Source: Vesta saturnalis
Taxonomy: Eukaryota > Arthropoda > Insecta > Coleoptera > Lampyridae
Direction of reading: 5' to 3'
Length of the DNA: 64,000 bases
Assembly (NCBI GenBank): GCA_036346205.1
Contig: JARFJB010000967.1
Location: 1,844,501-1,908,500, forward strand
Part shown: in pieces, positions 36,050-48,764 of the stretch
How positions within the stretch are numbered: the stretch's first letter is position 1
Layout: each line of letters begins with the position of its first letter
Made by a program: the position numbers and the translations under genes
Notes under the pieces: generated by a model
The model's input: only the letters and a program-made list of their open reading frames with translations
The model's database searches: none
What the model was told of the DNA's origin: nothing

Positions 36050-36552
36050 TGATGGGTAGTCTTTTTCCATCGTCGTCTTCGTTTATCGAGTGTGATGTTG
36101 TTCTTGATGGATGGGCATTTTGTAACTCTCATAGGAACTCGTCTAGTTCCTCTACTTGTGGTAGTTCGGTAGGGTATATCCCTGTGATTATTGATTCCTT
36201 GTCCATATTTTCGTTTGCGTTAATTTCTACTCGGCGACTTGGTTTTCTTTGCCCTTCTTGTAGTGGATATCGAAATTGAACTCTCCTAGATTTAGTTTCC
36301 AGCGCACTAATCTTGAATTTGGTTCTTTGATTTTATGTAACCAAACTAAGGGATTGTGGTCGGTTTCGATGGTGAATTTGGTGCCGTAGATGTAGGGTCT
36401 GAAATGTTTAGTACAATCTAGGATGGCTAATAGTTCTTTTGTATGGTCGAGTAATCCTTTTCGGCACTGTTTAAAGTTCTGCAGTAGTATCCTATAGATT
36501 TCGAATCTTGTGACAATACGACACCTGTAGCTACATTTGATGTCTGTAGTGA
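36050..36552 (-). pseudogene. Gypsy RNase H domain
   Basis: Minus strand: ATGVVLSQDSKSIGYYCRTL then NSAEKDYSTIQK (36530-36440), followed by HFRPYIYGTKFTIETDHNPL and VRWKLNLGEFNF down to about 36260. These are the standard segments of the Ty3/gypsy RNase H, which removes the RNA strand after reverse transcription. The RT just upstream has been lost at the junction with the LINE at 36555. Frameshifts occur near 36430. Confidence 0.8.
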
Positions 36553-36554
36553 TT

Positions 36555-39136
36555 TTGGATTCCTAAGTAGGTGACTTGTTGTTGGAGTGGGAACCTTTAT
36601 TCATTCAGTGCGAGGGAAACATTACTGTTGGGTAGATTTGGGAATTTATCTTCGGTTTAGTTTGGATGTCGGAAGAGGATTGTTTGGGTTTTTGTCGGAT
36701 TGATTATTCATCCAGTTGGAGAAGTTCCGGAGGGGTTTAGAGGCGGGAGGCCGTTCTTTTGTTCCGATTAACCGCCCAAAAGGCGCTGTCATCCTCAAAC
36801 TGCGCAACGACTACTCCGGGTTGTGTTACTTCGGGAATGTCGGACGCGAAGATAGTGTAAAGGATCAGGGCTAAAGCAGAACCTTGCGGTACGCCTGCTG
36901 TAGATTGAAACCGATCGGAGAAGGTGTTTCCTGCTTTAGCTCGAACTGACCGATTAGTCAGGTACGAGAGTAAGAGTTTAGAGAAGGGCCAGACATGTTG
37001 AGTTTTCGGATCTTGTTTAGGAGAGCGGCGTGTCAGACCCTGTCAAATGGTTGCTTAATGTCCAGAAACACAGCCAGATTGCATTGCTTGTGATTGAATG
37101 CTCTGGTGGTTCCCTTAAGCAGATTCAACGAAGGATCGTGACACGTTCGGTTGGGAGGGAAGCCATATAGGCTGTTGGGAAGGAGTTCGTTGAATTCAAG
37201 CCGAATTGGCTGTTGGGAAGGTCATTGGATTCTAGGTGGTCCCTAAGTCTTTATGACCTGGGGCTGAATTTCTTTCTTTTTTAAAGTACGCGTTGACCTG
37301 GGCGGGACAGATGGAGGCATAGAAGGGATTCCCGTTATCGAGTTTTATTTAGGGAAGGTTAAGGATACGGAATTCTTCAAGGCGAGTCTCAAAGGGTTAC
37401 TTGAACTGGTTGTCGAATTGAGGATCTTCTGGGCATGGGAAAATGGATTGGAGGTGTAGACCAAAGAAATCGGCCTTTCCTAGGTCGGAAGAGATTAGGT
37501 TGCCCTGAAGGTCGCTTAGGTGGAATTTAGGGCTTACTTTCCTTCTTGTATCTATCAAACTGTTGCTAGAAGAGTTTCTCGTTTCTATAGTCTAACCGGG
37601 AAGTCCCGGAGTCTTCGGCGTATTTGTTTGCTTCTCGCCCAATTAAGTCGTTAAAGCGATTGTATTCGGCCGCAGGAATTGACGATAAATTCGTCTTTTC
37701 TCTTTGATCCAATTCACGATGTACCGTGGGATCGGTTTGCGCGAAGAAGTTAGGTCTCTAATGGCCCTGTCGAGATCTTGGATCGTTAGAAGATTGTGTG
37801 TTGGAAGGTTGTTAGAGATGTTTTCCGAGGTGCTGGGGGAGCTGGGCAAAATGAGGTCTTGACCAGTAGATGTGAATGATCTGAAGTGATCGTGGTGCCT
37901 AGAAAGCACTCATAATCAAAATAGCGTGCTATAGGTTCTGACACAATGATATAGCCTATTATCGAGGCACCTAAATGCTCGAAATATGTGGGCTGTGTTA
38001 GTGACACGCAAAAGCGGCAACCGTAACAAAGCTGATGATAGCCTGATACCGTTGTTGTTACTTCTGGAGTCACCGAATTGGGTGTTGCGGACATTGAAAT
38101 CACCTAGGATGACTGCATTAGGGAGACTCGAGGCGTAAATTAAAAGGTCATCGGATATGGTGTTGTGGCCTGGCGGGTTGTAATATGAAAAGAAGACGAT
38201 CGGGGTTTGGAAAGTGCACCGTCACAGCAATGCATTCGAGATGCTGTTCCGTGATGGCTGTTGTTTAGGTAGGTCTGATATGTGTTAAAGTTAAGTGTGG
38301 ATCTATTTGTGAATTTCGTTTCCGTGATGAAAAGAATGTGTTTGTTGTGTTGGTGTAAGAGGTTTTAAGTAGGTAGCGGGGAACTGGGAGGATCTCGTCG
38401 CTTCCGGCACTTAAAAGGGTAGGAAGGGTGTGCTTCCCCGCAGTTACACTTTGCGTTGGCGGTGGATTTGCAGGAAGTGGATCTGTGAGTTGCGTCACAG
38501 TTCGGTTAACGGATGAAGCGAATAGGACATTCCTCAGCGGTATGCCCTACCTACGTGCAGGTAGATCAACACTTGGGGAGAGGTTGTGGGATAAGGGAGG
38601 GTTCGTAACGGTAGTGTCGCCCGAACATGACGACACCGCGTGCGAGGAGGAACTCGAGGGTGGTTTTGGAAGTGCGTGTACGATTAGGATTATGGGAAGT
38701 GCGTGTGAGAATCACAGAGGGTACAGGTTGCTGTGTGTGATGGTTTAGTGGGGTTGTGTGTAGGTTTTGTGGAGGATGTGGAACGTGTAGAAATGTAGGA
38801 GTGTGTAGATGAGGTTGAAATGGATGAGGCGTTTGAATGGGAACGGACGCGTGTTCTTGAGGATAGGGGTGGCGAGGCGAGAGTGTGTCCGTATGTGTGT
38901 GTTGGTATAGGTGGGTAGACGGCGTCGGAGGTTGGGGATTCAACCGTGAGCGTTGCACGGTGGTTCTCCTTCTGATGACCGCTTCTTCGTGTTATCTGTA
39001 TGCAAGCAGTGACAGATCTAACTCCGAAGCTGTGTAAATCATGATGCGCGGATTGATTTAGTGTGTACAATAAAAATCGCAAGAGTTCTTAAGAGTGGTA
39101 GGGACCTATTTTCGACCGAAATACAAACTGCCCTGT
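36555..39136 (-). mobile_element. Second copy of the Jockey-type LINE, 3' truncated
   Basis: Colinear with 21590-25313. At the 3' side, TTCCTAAGTAGGTGACTTG parallels the first copy near 21600. RT remnants occur at 36700-37500 and linker/EN remnants at 37640-38400. A Pro/Ser/Thr-rich ORF1 N-terminus follows (TPSTHLYQHTHT, TSSTHSYISTRST, 38960-38700), and the 5' end is ACAGGGCAGTTTG at 39136. It is more decayed than the first copy, with several internal deletions, and lacks the last ~0.7 kb, where it joins the gypsy element. Confidence 0.75.
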
Positions 39137-40470
39137 TAATCTGGCACCGCGGTTCCGCTTATATAGTCCGCACTTTAACGTGATTGGATAATGAGCTAAT
39201 TCGCGGTCGGGCGGGATTGGACAAAAATGAGGTGATGTTTTGGTAGGGTTCTTTTGTCGAAATCTTAAACGATTTCTTGATTTCTGGATCTTTACAATAT
39301 GACCTTCAACATGGAACAATAGATCCAGTTTTGAATAGTGCTGGTCGTCATCAGAGATAAATTCAAAGACCACTTTAACAATGTACCTTGGCAAGATAAA
39401 TTTGTAATCTTAAATAATAACTGTAATTTTCACCAATATGCTGATAAAGATTTCATAAGTTGGTCTCATTTCATTACTTCCGTTTATATTCTTATCACAC
39501 AACAACTTGGATGTTTTCAAATCAGCACCGAAAGGTTATTATGGTTTACTGAATCTTTTTGTTTACAACTTTACCTAATTTATTATAGACCAACATACAA
39601 CTCATACTTCCTATTCGCTCACAATATAAACTAAGCCTTTGTACGGTGCAAAATCCTTACGTTTTTTTAGCCTTTTATTAAATTTTTACTCAAACTAAGT
39701 AATTCGTTTTTTTCTACGATGATTTTAGGATATTGTTACTTCCACAGCATAAACCAAAAAGACAATTATATTTAGATAAAGATACGAAACCATCCGTACG
39801 AAATAAATGTAAGCCCAACCGATATAAACTAGCACGCTAAAACATAACTGCGAAACGACACATAACTCATCCTAACTTACAACTGCAAGCATTGCAAAAT
39901 GATCTAATTAATATCCCAACAGCAAGAAATGCTTCAACAGAATCAATTTTTCAATTCTAAAATAACTGCATAATGATTTCGAACAAAACAAAATACCATA
40001 CGCTTGTCAATAAATCACACAAATTAGAGAAACGCCACTTACAGTTGTAGAATTGAGTAATAGAGTTATATAAAACATGTAAAACTAAACGCAGATTACT
40101 TTTGCATAATAAAGAAATTATGATTCCCATTCACTACCAAAAAAATGTATGGAGTTTCCAGGTAAACTTGATTATTTAGAAAAATTAAATAAATCACTTC
40201 ATAGAAAATTACTACGAGGAACGACTTTAATGCCATTAATTTAATGCAGTGGATCACAACATAATCCTTAGTGTTTGTGATCACGAGACCATAAATAATT
40301 AATTTAGGAGTAATTTCTTTTACAAGAAATACTTGATTTTGTGTATAAAGCTTTATTTACTAAAGTAAATGAGTCACTGGTGTGGATTTGCTATTTGAAT
40401 TAACAGCAATAGTTTCACCTAAATGTACTATTACGCACCTTTTTACATGTAGATATTGTACAAGTTTATA
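39137..40470. other. No gene recognised
   Basis: AT-rich. A 98-codon plus-strand frame at 39338-39634 and a 101-codon minus-strand frame at 39089-39394 show no motif I recognise and overlap each other. I treat them as chance frames. Confidence 0.4.
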
Positions 40471-42122
40471 CAGGGTGTGGCATTAGTACGACAAAGCGAA
40501 TATACAGGTAAACCATGCACAGTAGAAAAAAAAGTTTTATACAAAAGTTGATTGAATTCAAGCAGGCTATAAACTAAATATATTTTCGCATATACAGAGT
40601 GTTCCGCAATAGCAGAACCTATCTTTCTTATTGTAAATGGAATGGCATAGTTTTACATGCGGATTTCGTTTCTACTCTGAAAAACAACCGCTTTCTATTA
40701 AACATGTAAACCGTTTTTGAAATATTTGCACTTTTAGATAAAAAATTATTATCTTTCGTCGTAGTTCAGAAATTTATGTTGAGGATACTACCAAATCTAT
40801 AAATTTGTAATTCCGCATATACATAATTAGTGCAAACATTGATCTTTTAAGAAATATTATGACTTATTTAATTTTTATACAGGGTGTACCAGTAATATGA
40901 ATTTATCGTTTTTTTTTGTTTTAAATATAAATAATTATCTTATCTTAAACACAAAACCCTATATATTATTCGAAAGAAACCTACATTTTTTGTAATAAGC
41001 GAATTTTGTCTATCTGCAACGGTTTTTGAAATTTTACAATTTTAGAACTTTTATTTTAGTTCTTCGTAGTGTAATAAATGTGAACCCTGTGCAATATTAG
41101 GTGTATTGATCAGAAAACGATCGTAACAGTTGCCATACTTAAATAAATGGTAAAATATATCGACTTTTGTATTACGTATGTGAGTATTAATGCGGACAAA
41201 AACTAAAATAAAAGCGCGGGGCGCTCATATTATAAACATGTGAGGGAGAGAAATGCGTTTATTTTTAGTCGTAAAGATTCTTGATCACACTTTGGTATAA
41301 AGAAAAAATTATTTTGTCATTTTAGTGCACTTTCTACGCGTGAATAGAAGCGTACTTTCCAAAAAAGTTTCTTTTTTCATAGTATTATTTTTATATCCAT
41401 TAAAAGTTTTTTATGAAATTACATTCTCAATCATATACGTAATACAAAAGTCAATACAATTTACCATTTTTTTAAGTATGGCAACTGTTAATATTATGCA
41501 GTGTGCGCATTGATTATGAAGAATTAAAATAAAAATCCTAAAATTGTAAATATTTCATAAACCGTTGGAGATTGGAGACAAAATTTGCTTATTACAGAAA
41601 ATGTAGTTTTTCTTCGAATAATGTAATAATATACAGGGTGCTTTATTTAAGACAAGAAAGTTATTTAAATTTAAAGCAAAAAAAATTATAAATTTACATT
41701 TCTAGTACTCCCTGCATAAAAATTAAATAAGTAGTAATATTTCTTAACAGGTCAAAGTCTGCACTAATCACACGTACAGTTACAAATTCATAGATTTGGT
41801 AGTAGTCAAAATAAATTTTTAACTACAACGAAAAATGATAACTTTTTGTCTAAAAGTACAAATATTTCAAAAACGGTTAAGTTTAGCTATAAGCCATGTT
41901 TAATAGAAAGCGGTCGTTTTTCAGAGTAGAAACGAATTCCGCAGTAAAAACTACACCATTCCATTTAAGATAAGAAAGATAGGTTATGCACCGCCGTTAC
42001 GGAACACTCTGTATTTTTAGTTTATAGCGTGCTTGAATTCAAGCAACTTTTGTATAAAATTTTTTTTCTATTGTGCACAGTTTAGCCGCAAATTCCCTTT
42101 GTCGTACTAATGCTACACCCCG
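40471..42122. mobile_element. Large palindrome with nested CAGGGTG-type termini
   Basis: The whole 1652-bp segment is an imperfect inverted repeat with arms of ~700 bp and a ~235-bp centre (about 41190-41425). Three pairs of transposon-like ends lie concentrically: outer 40471/42122 (CAGGGTGTGGC / CGGGGTGTAGC), middle 40595/42011 (CAGAGTGTTCC at both), inner 40880/41714 (CAGGGTGTACC / CAGGGAGTACT). Outer and middle ends stand next to TA. A further CAGGGTGC at 41634 faces the other way. No transposase is encoded. Confidence 0.85.
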
Positions 42123-43000
42123 TATATAATTTATCTGCTCAATACAATAGGGCTATTTTGGCTTATAGTATTTGCTACCCGTAAAAGTACAATGCAATAT
42201 TTATTTATATTATAAAGGTACGCGAGTAAGAGTTGTTGGACCAAGCCCGAAAAGAAACTTACGATGTGTGCATATCGTATCTCATGCGTTATTAAACAAA
42301 TTAAAAGGATGATATAAACAACAATAGAAAAAATAAAATGTATAAAATTTTGATTGCTATTTAAAATTATTTCGCGTTTACACTTAAGTTTTTATGCACG
42401 ATCCATCATTAGCGTTTTCGTGAAATCTTTGTTGAGTTTCAATTGTTTTACACAAGTTCAGAAAAGTTCTTATAATGCTGTTTGGGAATATCTGGAAAAC
42501 AACCATCTTTATAGCAAAAAGTATAAACACTTCTTTTAAAGGTAAACACATTTTAGGTAAGTTTGATTTATAAAATATTACTATTATGAAAACACACGTT
42601 CTGCATATTTTTCACTTTTTTAGAATATTCTTTAACTAAATTTAAAGAAAAACTTACGCAACTACTTGGAAAAAAAATAAATTTGGGAATTGGAAAGTCT
42701 GGTTTATTTCATTTGTAGTATTTTTTTCATAAAACTTACCGATTTGAAATAAAAAAGAAATGTAAATCATTACGGGTCGGGACGGGGAAATTTATTTTAG
42801 AAAAAGATTCTAGTTGACTGCCGTCACTTATTAGGTCGTTTCTAATACGGCTTGATTTGACATTACGTAGTAGTTTGAACACAATATTTTACGATTAATT
42901 CAATCTAAAATGTATTATCTGATCTGTTTTATTGTGCAGTAATAAGAGTTTTAATTAAATCAATAAGAACAATAAATAGTAATAAATTCATTAACGCAGA
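42123..43000. other. No gene recognised
   Basis: AT-rich DNA with scattered short frames and no repeat structure that I could match elsewhere. Confidence 0.4.
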
Positions 43001-43002
43001 GA

Positions 43003-43460
43003 TGGCAGCTATGTATTTTATATATGGAAGAGCAAACAGAAATTCCTTGGAAGTTTGTCGTTTTTATACGCAAGCGTATCCTAATGGTAGATCTCCTCAT
43101 CACTGAAAGTTTACTCGGCTTCAACAAAAGCTACATGAATCCGGAACTTTCAAAATAAGAAGAACATTTTGTGTACGCCACGGACGCAAAATATCTTTGA
43201 CAACCAATTTCCCTTTGGGTCCTCAAAGTAGTATTTTGCGTCCTTGCATACAAATAACCATTTCAAGTATTATATTAATTTCTAACTTCGTTAACAACTG
43301 ACAAAGACTATGTGTAACATTAAGCCAAAATACTTATTTTTTCTAGAAATAATTAAAAACTTACTACACGTACATATTGGAATAAATAATTTTAAGGCGA
43401 ATTTAGAGGAAGAAATGGATTTTTAATACTATTTTAACAATGCATTTAGGAAACACCCTG
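43003..43460 (+). pseudogene. DUF4817 element remnant: HTH region and right terminus
   Basis: MAAMYFIYGRANRNSLEVCR and FYTQAYPNGRSPHH, a stop, then FTRLQQKLHESGTFKIRR (43003-43160) is the N-terminal helix-turn-helix domain seen in the other DUF4817 transposases. The catalytic part is gone. A right terminus ...AACACCCTG ends at 43460, followed by TA. Between them, 43182-43243 forms a hairpin with arms GGACGCAAAATA / TATTTTGCGTCC. The left end of the element was not found. Confidence 0.7.
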
Positions 43461-43462
43461 TA

Positions 43463-46220
43463 TAAGTACAAACTCAGACATTCCTAAACAAGTCAACTTA
43501 AGGCCTGAACATTTTGGTTTCTTTATTATTTTGGAAGTGGATTCACTCAAAACCAGTGTGTGTGCTCGTATTTACATGTGCCCAAAGAATCAAGTGATTA
43601 GGTAATTTAATATGAAGTAAATCTAACAAAATCTCTCGACTGAACAAGTGGTTCGAAGAAAATAATCTGCAATTTCTTACTTTAGACAAATGCCACTGTA
43701 CTAGATAAGGTTGATGCCCGCCCAATTCCGAAGTGGTATGAAAAAGTATGTTCAACCCGCATATGTGCGGAAGCTAATCTCACACTCGTGGATGTCTTTG
43801 GGCTATTCCGACCGCATTTCCTGTTCGAAAGTATTGTTCTTATATTAACTACGGATATTAATTCAGGATGCTAAAAAGCCTGTTGGCGTCCCACTGATCA
43901 AAGTTCCGCACGACACATGCCCATTGCTTTCCTCTGCACTCTTTGCCCACTTTCTTTAATTAAGATTTCATTTGGTACTTGAGCGTATGTTAGTCCGACG
44001 AGCCTTTCGTATTAATTAGTATTAACTTATTGATTATTGGGGTTTTGGGCATATTTGGCGATCCAATCATTTATGCGCGATGTTAATATAAATCTAAGTA
44101 TTTGGCCCACTTAGTGGTGAAGTGGTGCCAGACGTCCTTTCAGTCTTATTCTATCTAATTTTCCCTTTACTCCAAAAGAGCGACTGGATCAAAGGTTTCT
44201 TTACATGGGTGAAGCTTCGCCCTCTCATACTTATTTTTATCTGAACATTGAGTAGGAAATCAGGAACAACATGCACATCTCATCGCGCGCTGGTTCTGTG
44301 CTGATAAAAATGCCATACTTTTGGTGGAAAGTATGTAAAGGCAAAGCGTATGTGCATGATGAATTTCTACCCTTGTGATCTATTCTATTATACCGCAGTG
44401 ACGGACTTTTGGAGAATTACGGTATTTATGCGGTAATGTCCATGCATACTGTTTTGTAAGCTTACGTGCTTATCGGATTAAGTAAGCAAACACTGTTCAT
44501 TTGAGTGAGTGAAGCCCGTATCCATATACACTTACTTGCAAGGATATCCCCTCCCTTGCGCATACTTCAGGTGGGCTTTAGTTGTCCGTCAGTGGATGAA
44601 ACTTACTTAACATGACTTATTTCAGTAAAATTTCAACGGAAGGGTGTTATCCATACGTAAATCAAGACTACGTCGCTCCATTTTTGTGGGTGTGAACGCT
44701 GTCCATTATCATCAATTTGATACCCCCCATACATGGTGTAAATAGACCTTTAATGGCTGTAGCTCCCTGCTTGCAAAAGACGGAAAACTATGAATCCACA
44801 AATCATTACAACACTCCATTTACACATCCAAATCGCAAGATCACTACGGGGCTTGTCGAGTCGCTATTTTTTCCGCCGTTCTTCCAAGGTTATTATAATA
44901 CTACCTCGCGGATGAGGTGAATTGGTCTTTAACCTAATTTGTTTTTCCGCCTCCATTCGTTTTGTTGTCCATTGAGGTAACGCCGTGGAGAGTCGACGGT
45001 CTGTAAAAACCTCTCCCGAACACTGCCAGTTTTCTGCTAAAAAGCATATGCAAAGCGTTTTCAACGCAGTGCCATCATGTGTCTCGTTCTCTAGAAATCT
45101 CTTCAAATGCATTAGGCTCCTGCTATACCACGTGATGAACTAAGCTATAAAAAAGCCTAGTTACGGTACTATTTAAGCTGTCCTACTTCCACTATAGATT
45201 TTGTGGTTAGACAAACAGCCTATGTGTTGCTCTTTACCTATTGAAAGTACTCAAGTTAATCTGATGCCGATCACGAAAAACTCGTTTTTAAATATATACC
45301 ATAATTTAGCATTTAGTGCTAAACCCTTCTCTGATTTTACGCCAGTCGTAAAATGTGAATTGCTTTCCTTCTAATACCGTAAATGGCGCCCTCGCTCCTG
45401 CTTTCCTATTCTAATCAATATGAATTATATGAAGCATCTTACATTAATACAATATTTACAAAAAAATAAAGCTTTGTATTCAAAATCTGTGGTTTTACGT
45501 TCCGCAAAATCGTCCACTAGAACGGCGAATTTGTGAATTTTGTAAATATTTGGATGGCACTAGATAGCGTGTCACGAATTGTGATTGAGCTGTACCACGT
45601 GTAACATTCACCTGGCACCAGAACTAAAGATACTACGTTTAGAATTTTTTTGCTAAATTAAAACGTAGTTTATTAATTACTCCTATAATACAGGTCATTG
45701 CAGTACTTCCGTCTACATCTAAAAACTGCTAATTTTATTGAAAAAAGCATACACCTTTATTAAAGGTGTAAATTAAGAGTAACTAATAATAAGAGTAACA
45801 AAACAAAAAGTCCCTAAAATAACTTTTTATCTATATTAGGAGCTAATATTGTAAGGTTGTTAAAATGTAATTAAATTTAGATTGGTAGAAGCTTTCAATA
45901 CGAAAATAAAGATCAATTTAAATATTTTATGTGGGTAGTTATATCACGAAGGAATCCAATATTAACTTTTAATATAGCCTTTTTTTTACATTTTCAAATG
46001 ATCCCCCTCAAATATAGCGAAATATATTCATATAGAAATAGTTAACAAGCAATGAAAAATTTATTACCTAATTTTCATTTTTAAATTAATTATCCATCGA
46101 TAATACATTTCATTCCTAGTAATTCATGCTTTTTTTTAAGTTGAAAGATGAAACGTCAATATTTTATTAATATTAATTTAAATGAAATTGTGTATTTTGA
46201 ATGTCAAGCGAAGGATTATG
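43463..46220. other. No gene recognised; composition differs from flanks
   Basis: Roughly 43500-45150 is less AT-rich than the surroundings, but no frame exceeds ~80 codons and none shows a familiar motif. It may be an old retroelement. From 45150 to 46220 it returns to AT-rich sequence without features. Confidence 0.4.
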
Positions 46221-46221
46221 T

Positions 46222-46424
46222 ACATACACACACACAGCACACGCACAACAACAACTACTAAACCACAACCAAACAAACACAAACCACAACCACAACACAC
46301 AACCACAACCACAACCACAACACGCGACCAATATATAGCGCACGCACGCACGCACGCACGCACGCACACGCACGCACGCACAAGCACGCACGCACGCACG
46401 CACGCACGCCCGCCCGCCCGCCCA
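46222..46424. repeat. Compound microsatellite: CA, CCACAA, CACG, CCCG
   Basis: Successive blocks of CA, CAACCA and (CGCA)n/(CCCG)n, nearly free of T on the + strand apart from AATATATAGC at 46331. The tract directly abuts, and probably replaced, the outer part of the left terminal repeat of the DUF4817 element to its right. Confidence 0.9.
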
Positions 46425-46427
46425 TTT

Positions 46428-48297
46428 ATTTGTATTATTATTACTCATTTGCATTTTATAATTTCGTCTCAAAGCGAAACAAAACAGAAACTAATGTAAT
46501 GACATTTTTACTGTAACAAATGTTCAATGTGTCCACCTTTAACTTGTACACACTTCCTTAGACGTGCAACTAAAGACTGTCTCACTTTAAACAACTGATT
46601 TGCTTGATTTTGTCGAATGTCAGCAGCAGGATTCTGACTTTTGTTCCAAAGTTTCTGACGGGTATTTATTGGTTCACCATAAACAAGGGTTTTGATGTAG
46701 CCCCAATAATAAAAATCTAAAGGATTAAATTCAGGACTGCGTGGTGGCCAAGCAAATTCGCTTCCACGTCCAATTCAACTATGTGGAAAACGTAAATTTA
46801 GGTAATTCCGAACAGGTAACATGAAATGGGAGGCGCACCATCCATCATAAACCAGAAGTTATGACGTAAATTGAAAGGAATATCGTCTAACATATCCTCC
46901 ATATGGTTTTGAAGAAAATTGAGGTATTCTATCCCATTTAATCTGTGAGGAAGCTCGTACGGACCAATTATGTAATTTCCAATAATACCCACCCAAACAT
47001 TAATAGAAAATTCTGTTTGGAAGTGGTTCTCCCTTGGCAGGTGTGGATTTACAGCAGCCCAGAAATGACTGTTTCGCCAATTATAAACCCCTCTGCGAGT
47101 AAAAGTTGCTTTGTCGGTAAATTTGTTTAAAAACATGGGATCATTAGTGTGCTTGTTAAGCAAATTTCTACAGAACTGCAATCTCACAGAAGGATCGCGT
47201 ACGAGTAAATGTTTTACTGGCGTAAAGTGATAAGGATATAATTGTTCTCTTTTCAAAATCCTATGAACAGTAGAGCGGCTTACCCCAGTTGCTGCAGATA
47301 TTCTACGAGTAGTTAGCTGCGGATCGATAGTTACTTGAGTCAAAATTTCATCCTCCTCATCTATTGTAATCAATCTAGGTCGTCCTGTTGCAAACCTGTC
47401 AGACAAACATTTGAAAATTTTGTGTCCCGGTTGCTGTCTATTTGGATACAATTCTGAATATCGCCTCTTAGCGACTCTGCCATTAAAATTATTCTGGGCA
47501 TAAGTACAAACCATGTCCCTCATTTCTAAATTGGAAAATTCATTATGACGTGGCATTTTACAATAATATTACAGTTACTAATAACATTAATCACTTATCG
47601 AAATGGATAGTTACTTCGAAAATTTTTAACTGACAATGACAGCATAAATCAACGCCTACCGCCCAAATTCACAATTATAACGAAATAAATATTGTCACGA
47701 TCGCAACGTACCTATTAGGAACTTAAAATTAGAATAAACCTACTAAATAAAATAAAAGTAAACTATCTAAAAATAACTAATTCATAAATTTTTTTTCCAT
47801 TTTGTTTAGTTTTAAGCCAAAATTATAAAATGCAAATGAGTAATAATAATACAAATGAAAAGTACATGCCTTTCTGTTTTTAACTGCAAATATCTCGAAA
47901 ACCAATGACTTTACAACAAACTAACAACTGTAGATTATTTACTTAGAAAATATCAGAAAAATTAAAATTATAGTCAAAATTAGTATTTGGACAGCGGCGT
48001 AACATTTAGAAGGGGTGCAAGTATTACTTACTCCTGCCGTACGCCACTGGTAAAGCGTACTGAACTGATTTTTCTGCTGTTAGGTGTATATTATGATATT
48101 GAACAAGCGTAACGTTTTAAGTAAAATTGTACAGTGTATTAAAAAAATTATGGTCATTAATAGTTGTTCAGTTTTCAACTTCAACACTCCATATTTCGGA
48201 AACGAGTAACATTTTATCTAAGCATGTTTCGCTTAATCGTTTTATTTCAAATTGAGGAATCTGCGGTTGTTCTGTGTCCCATTCTTAATGAGACACC

Positions 48298-48300
<3 letters not shown>
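46428..48300 (-). mobile_element. DUF4817 mariner-type element, youngest copy in window
   Basis: A perfect 37-bp inverted repeat (46428-46464 and 47820-47857) surrounds the transposase. On the right side the terminal region continues to a canonical end ...GACACCCTG at 48300, immediately followed by TA and a TA microsatellite. On the left the outer terminus is missing, replaced by the compound microsatellite. Within the right flank, 47992-48050 carries CAGCGGCGTA / TACGCCACTG inverted ends, a possible tiny hAT-like insertion. Confidence 0.8.
46510..47556 (-). pseudogene. DUF4817/DDE transposase, one frameshift and one stop from intact
   Basis: From the ATG at 47556 the frame is open for 252 codons. 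It holds the DUF4817 helix-turn-helix (SNLEMRDMVCTYAQNNFNGR and RRYSELYPNRQQ), a second HTH (STVHRILKREQLYPYHFTPV), the first catalytic region TDKATFTRRGVYNWR (with Lys where other copies have TDES/TDEA) and FMMDGAPP with the second Asp. A single missing base near 46827 shifts the frame. The continuation reads HFMLPVRNYLNLRFPHS-stop-IGRGSEFAW, then SPEFNPLDFYYWGYIK with the third Asp, ending at 46510. Total length ~348 residues is the family norm. It would cut and paste at TA sites. Confidence 0.9.

Positions 48301-48367
<67 letters not shown>
48301..48367. repeat. (TA)n microsatellite abutting a transposon end
   Basis: About 33 TA units starting at the TA duplication of the element ending at 48300. 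Confidence 0.95.
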
Positions 48368-48369
<2 letters not shown>

Positions 48370-48764
48370 ATGGGTATTATATTATTATAAGTTATATAAG
48401 ATATAAAGATAGATAACGTACAATATATGAGGTTGCTATTTTAAAACTTGCAAAAATTGATAATGAAAAGATTAGTTAGAAAATATTGAAAAAACGTTAA
48501 TGTTTAATATAGCATAATTGATGATTATCAGTTTGTGCATATACATGGTGTTATAACAAAATTGCTTTTATTTTGATTAAAAACTTTTAGAACAATTAAG
48601 GGTATATAAAAAAATGGCTTTGACACTTGCCAGGTGTTATACTTTAGTCATTTGGAGATTCGGTATATAACGCTGCCACCTAAATTTAAGGAATACCAAA
48701 TGGTTAGCTTAGTTTGTTTGTATTATTTCTCAAAATTATTGTTGATGGAAGTGGGCTATTTTAA

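Larger units (their letters stand above)
33390..36552 (-). mobile_element. Ty3/gypsy element with env, 3' half
   Basis: Minus strand, in order: RNase H (36552-36050), integrase (35660-35122), env-like frame (about 34650-33441), polypurine tract GGAGGGAGGAA (near 33430-33420) and presumed start of the 3' LTR. The order pol-env with a baculovirus-F-like env is that of insect errantiviruses. Gag, protease and most of RT are missing; the element stops at about 36552, directly against a LINE. I could not determine the far end of the LTR. Confidence 0.8.

Noticed and set aside
44717..45112. Short frames on both strands in the GC-richer stretch
   Set aside because: Below 85 codons, overlapping antisense to each other, no family resemblance.
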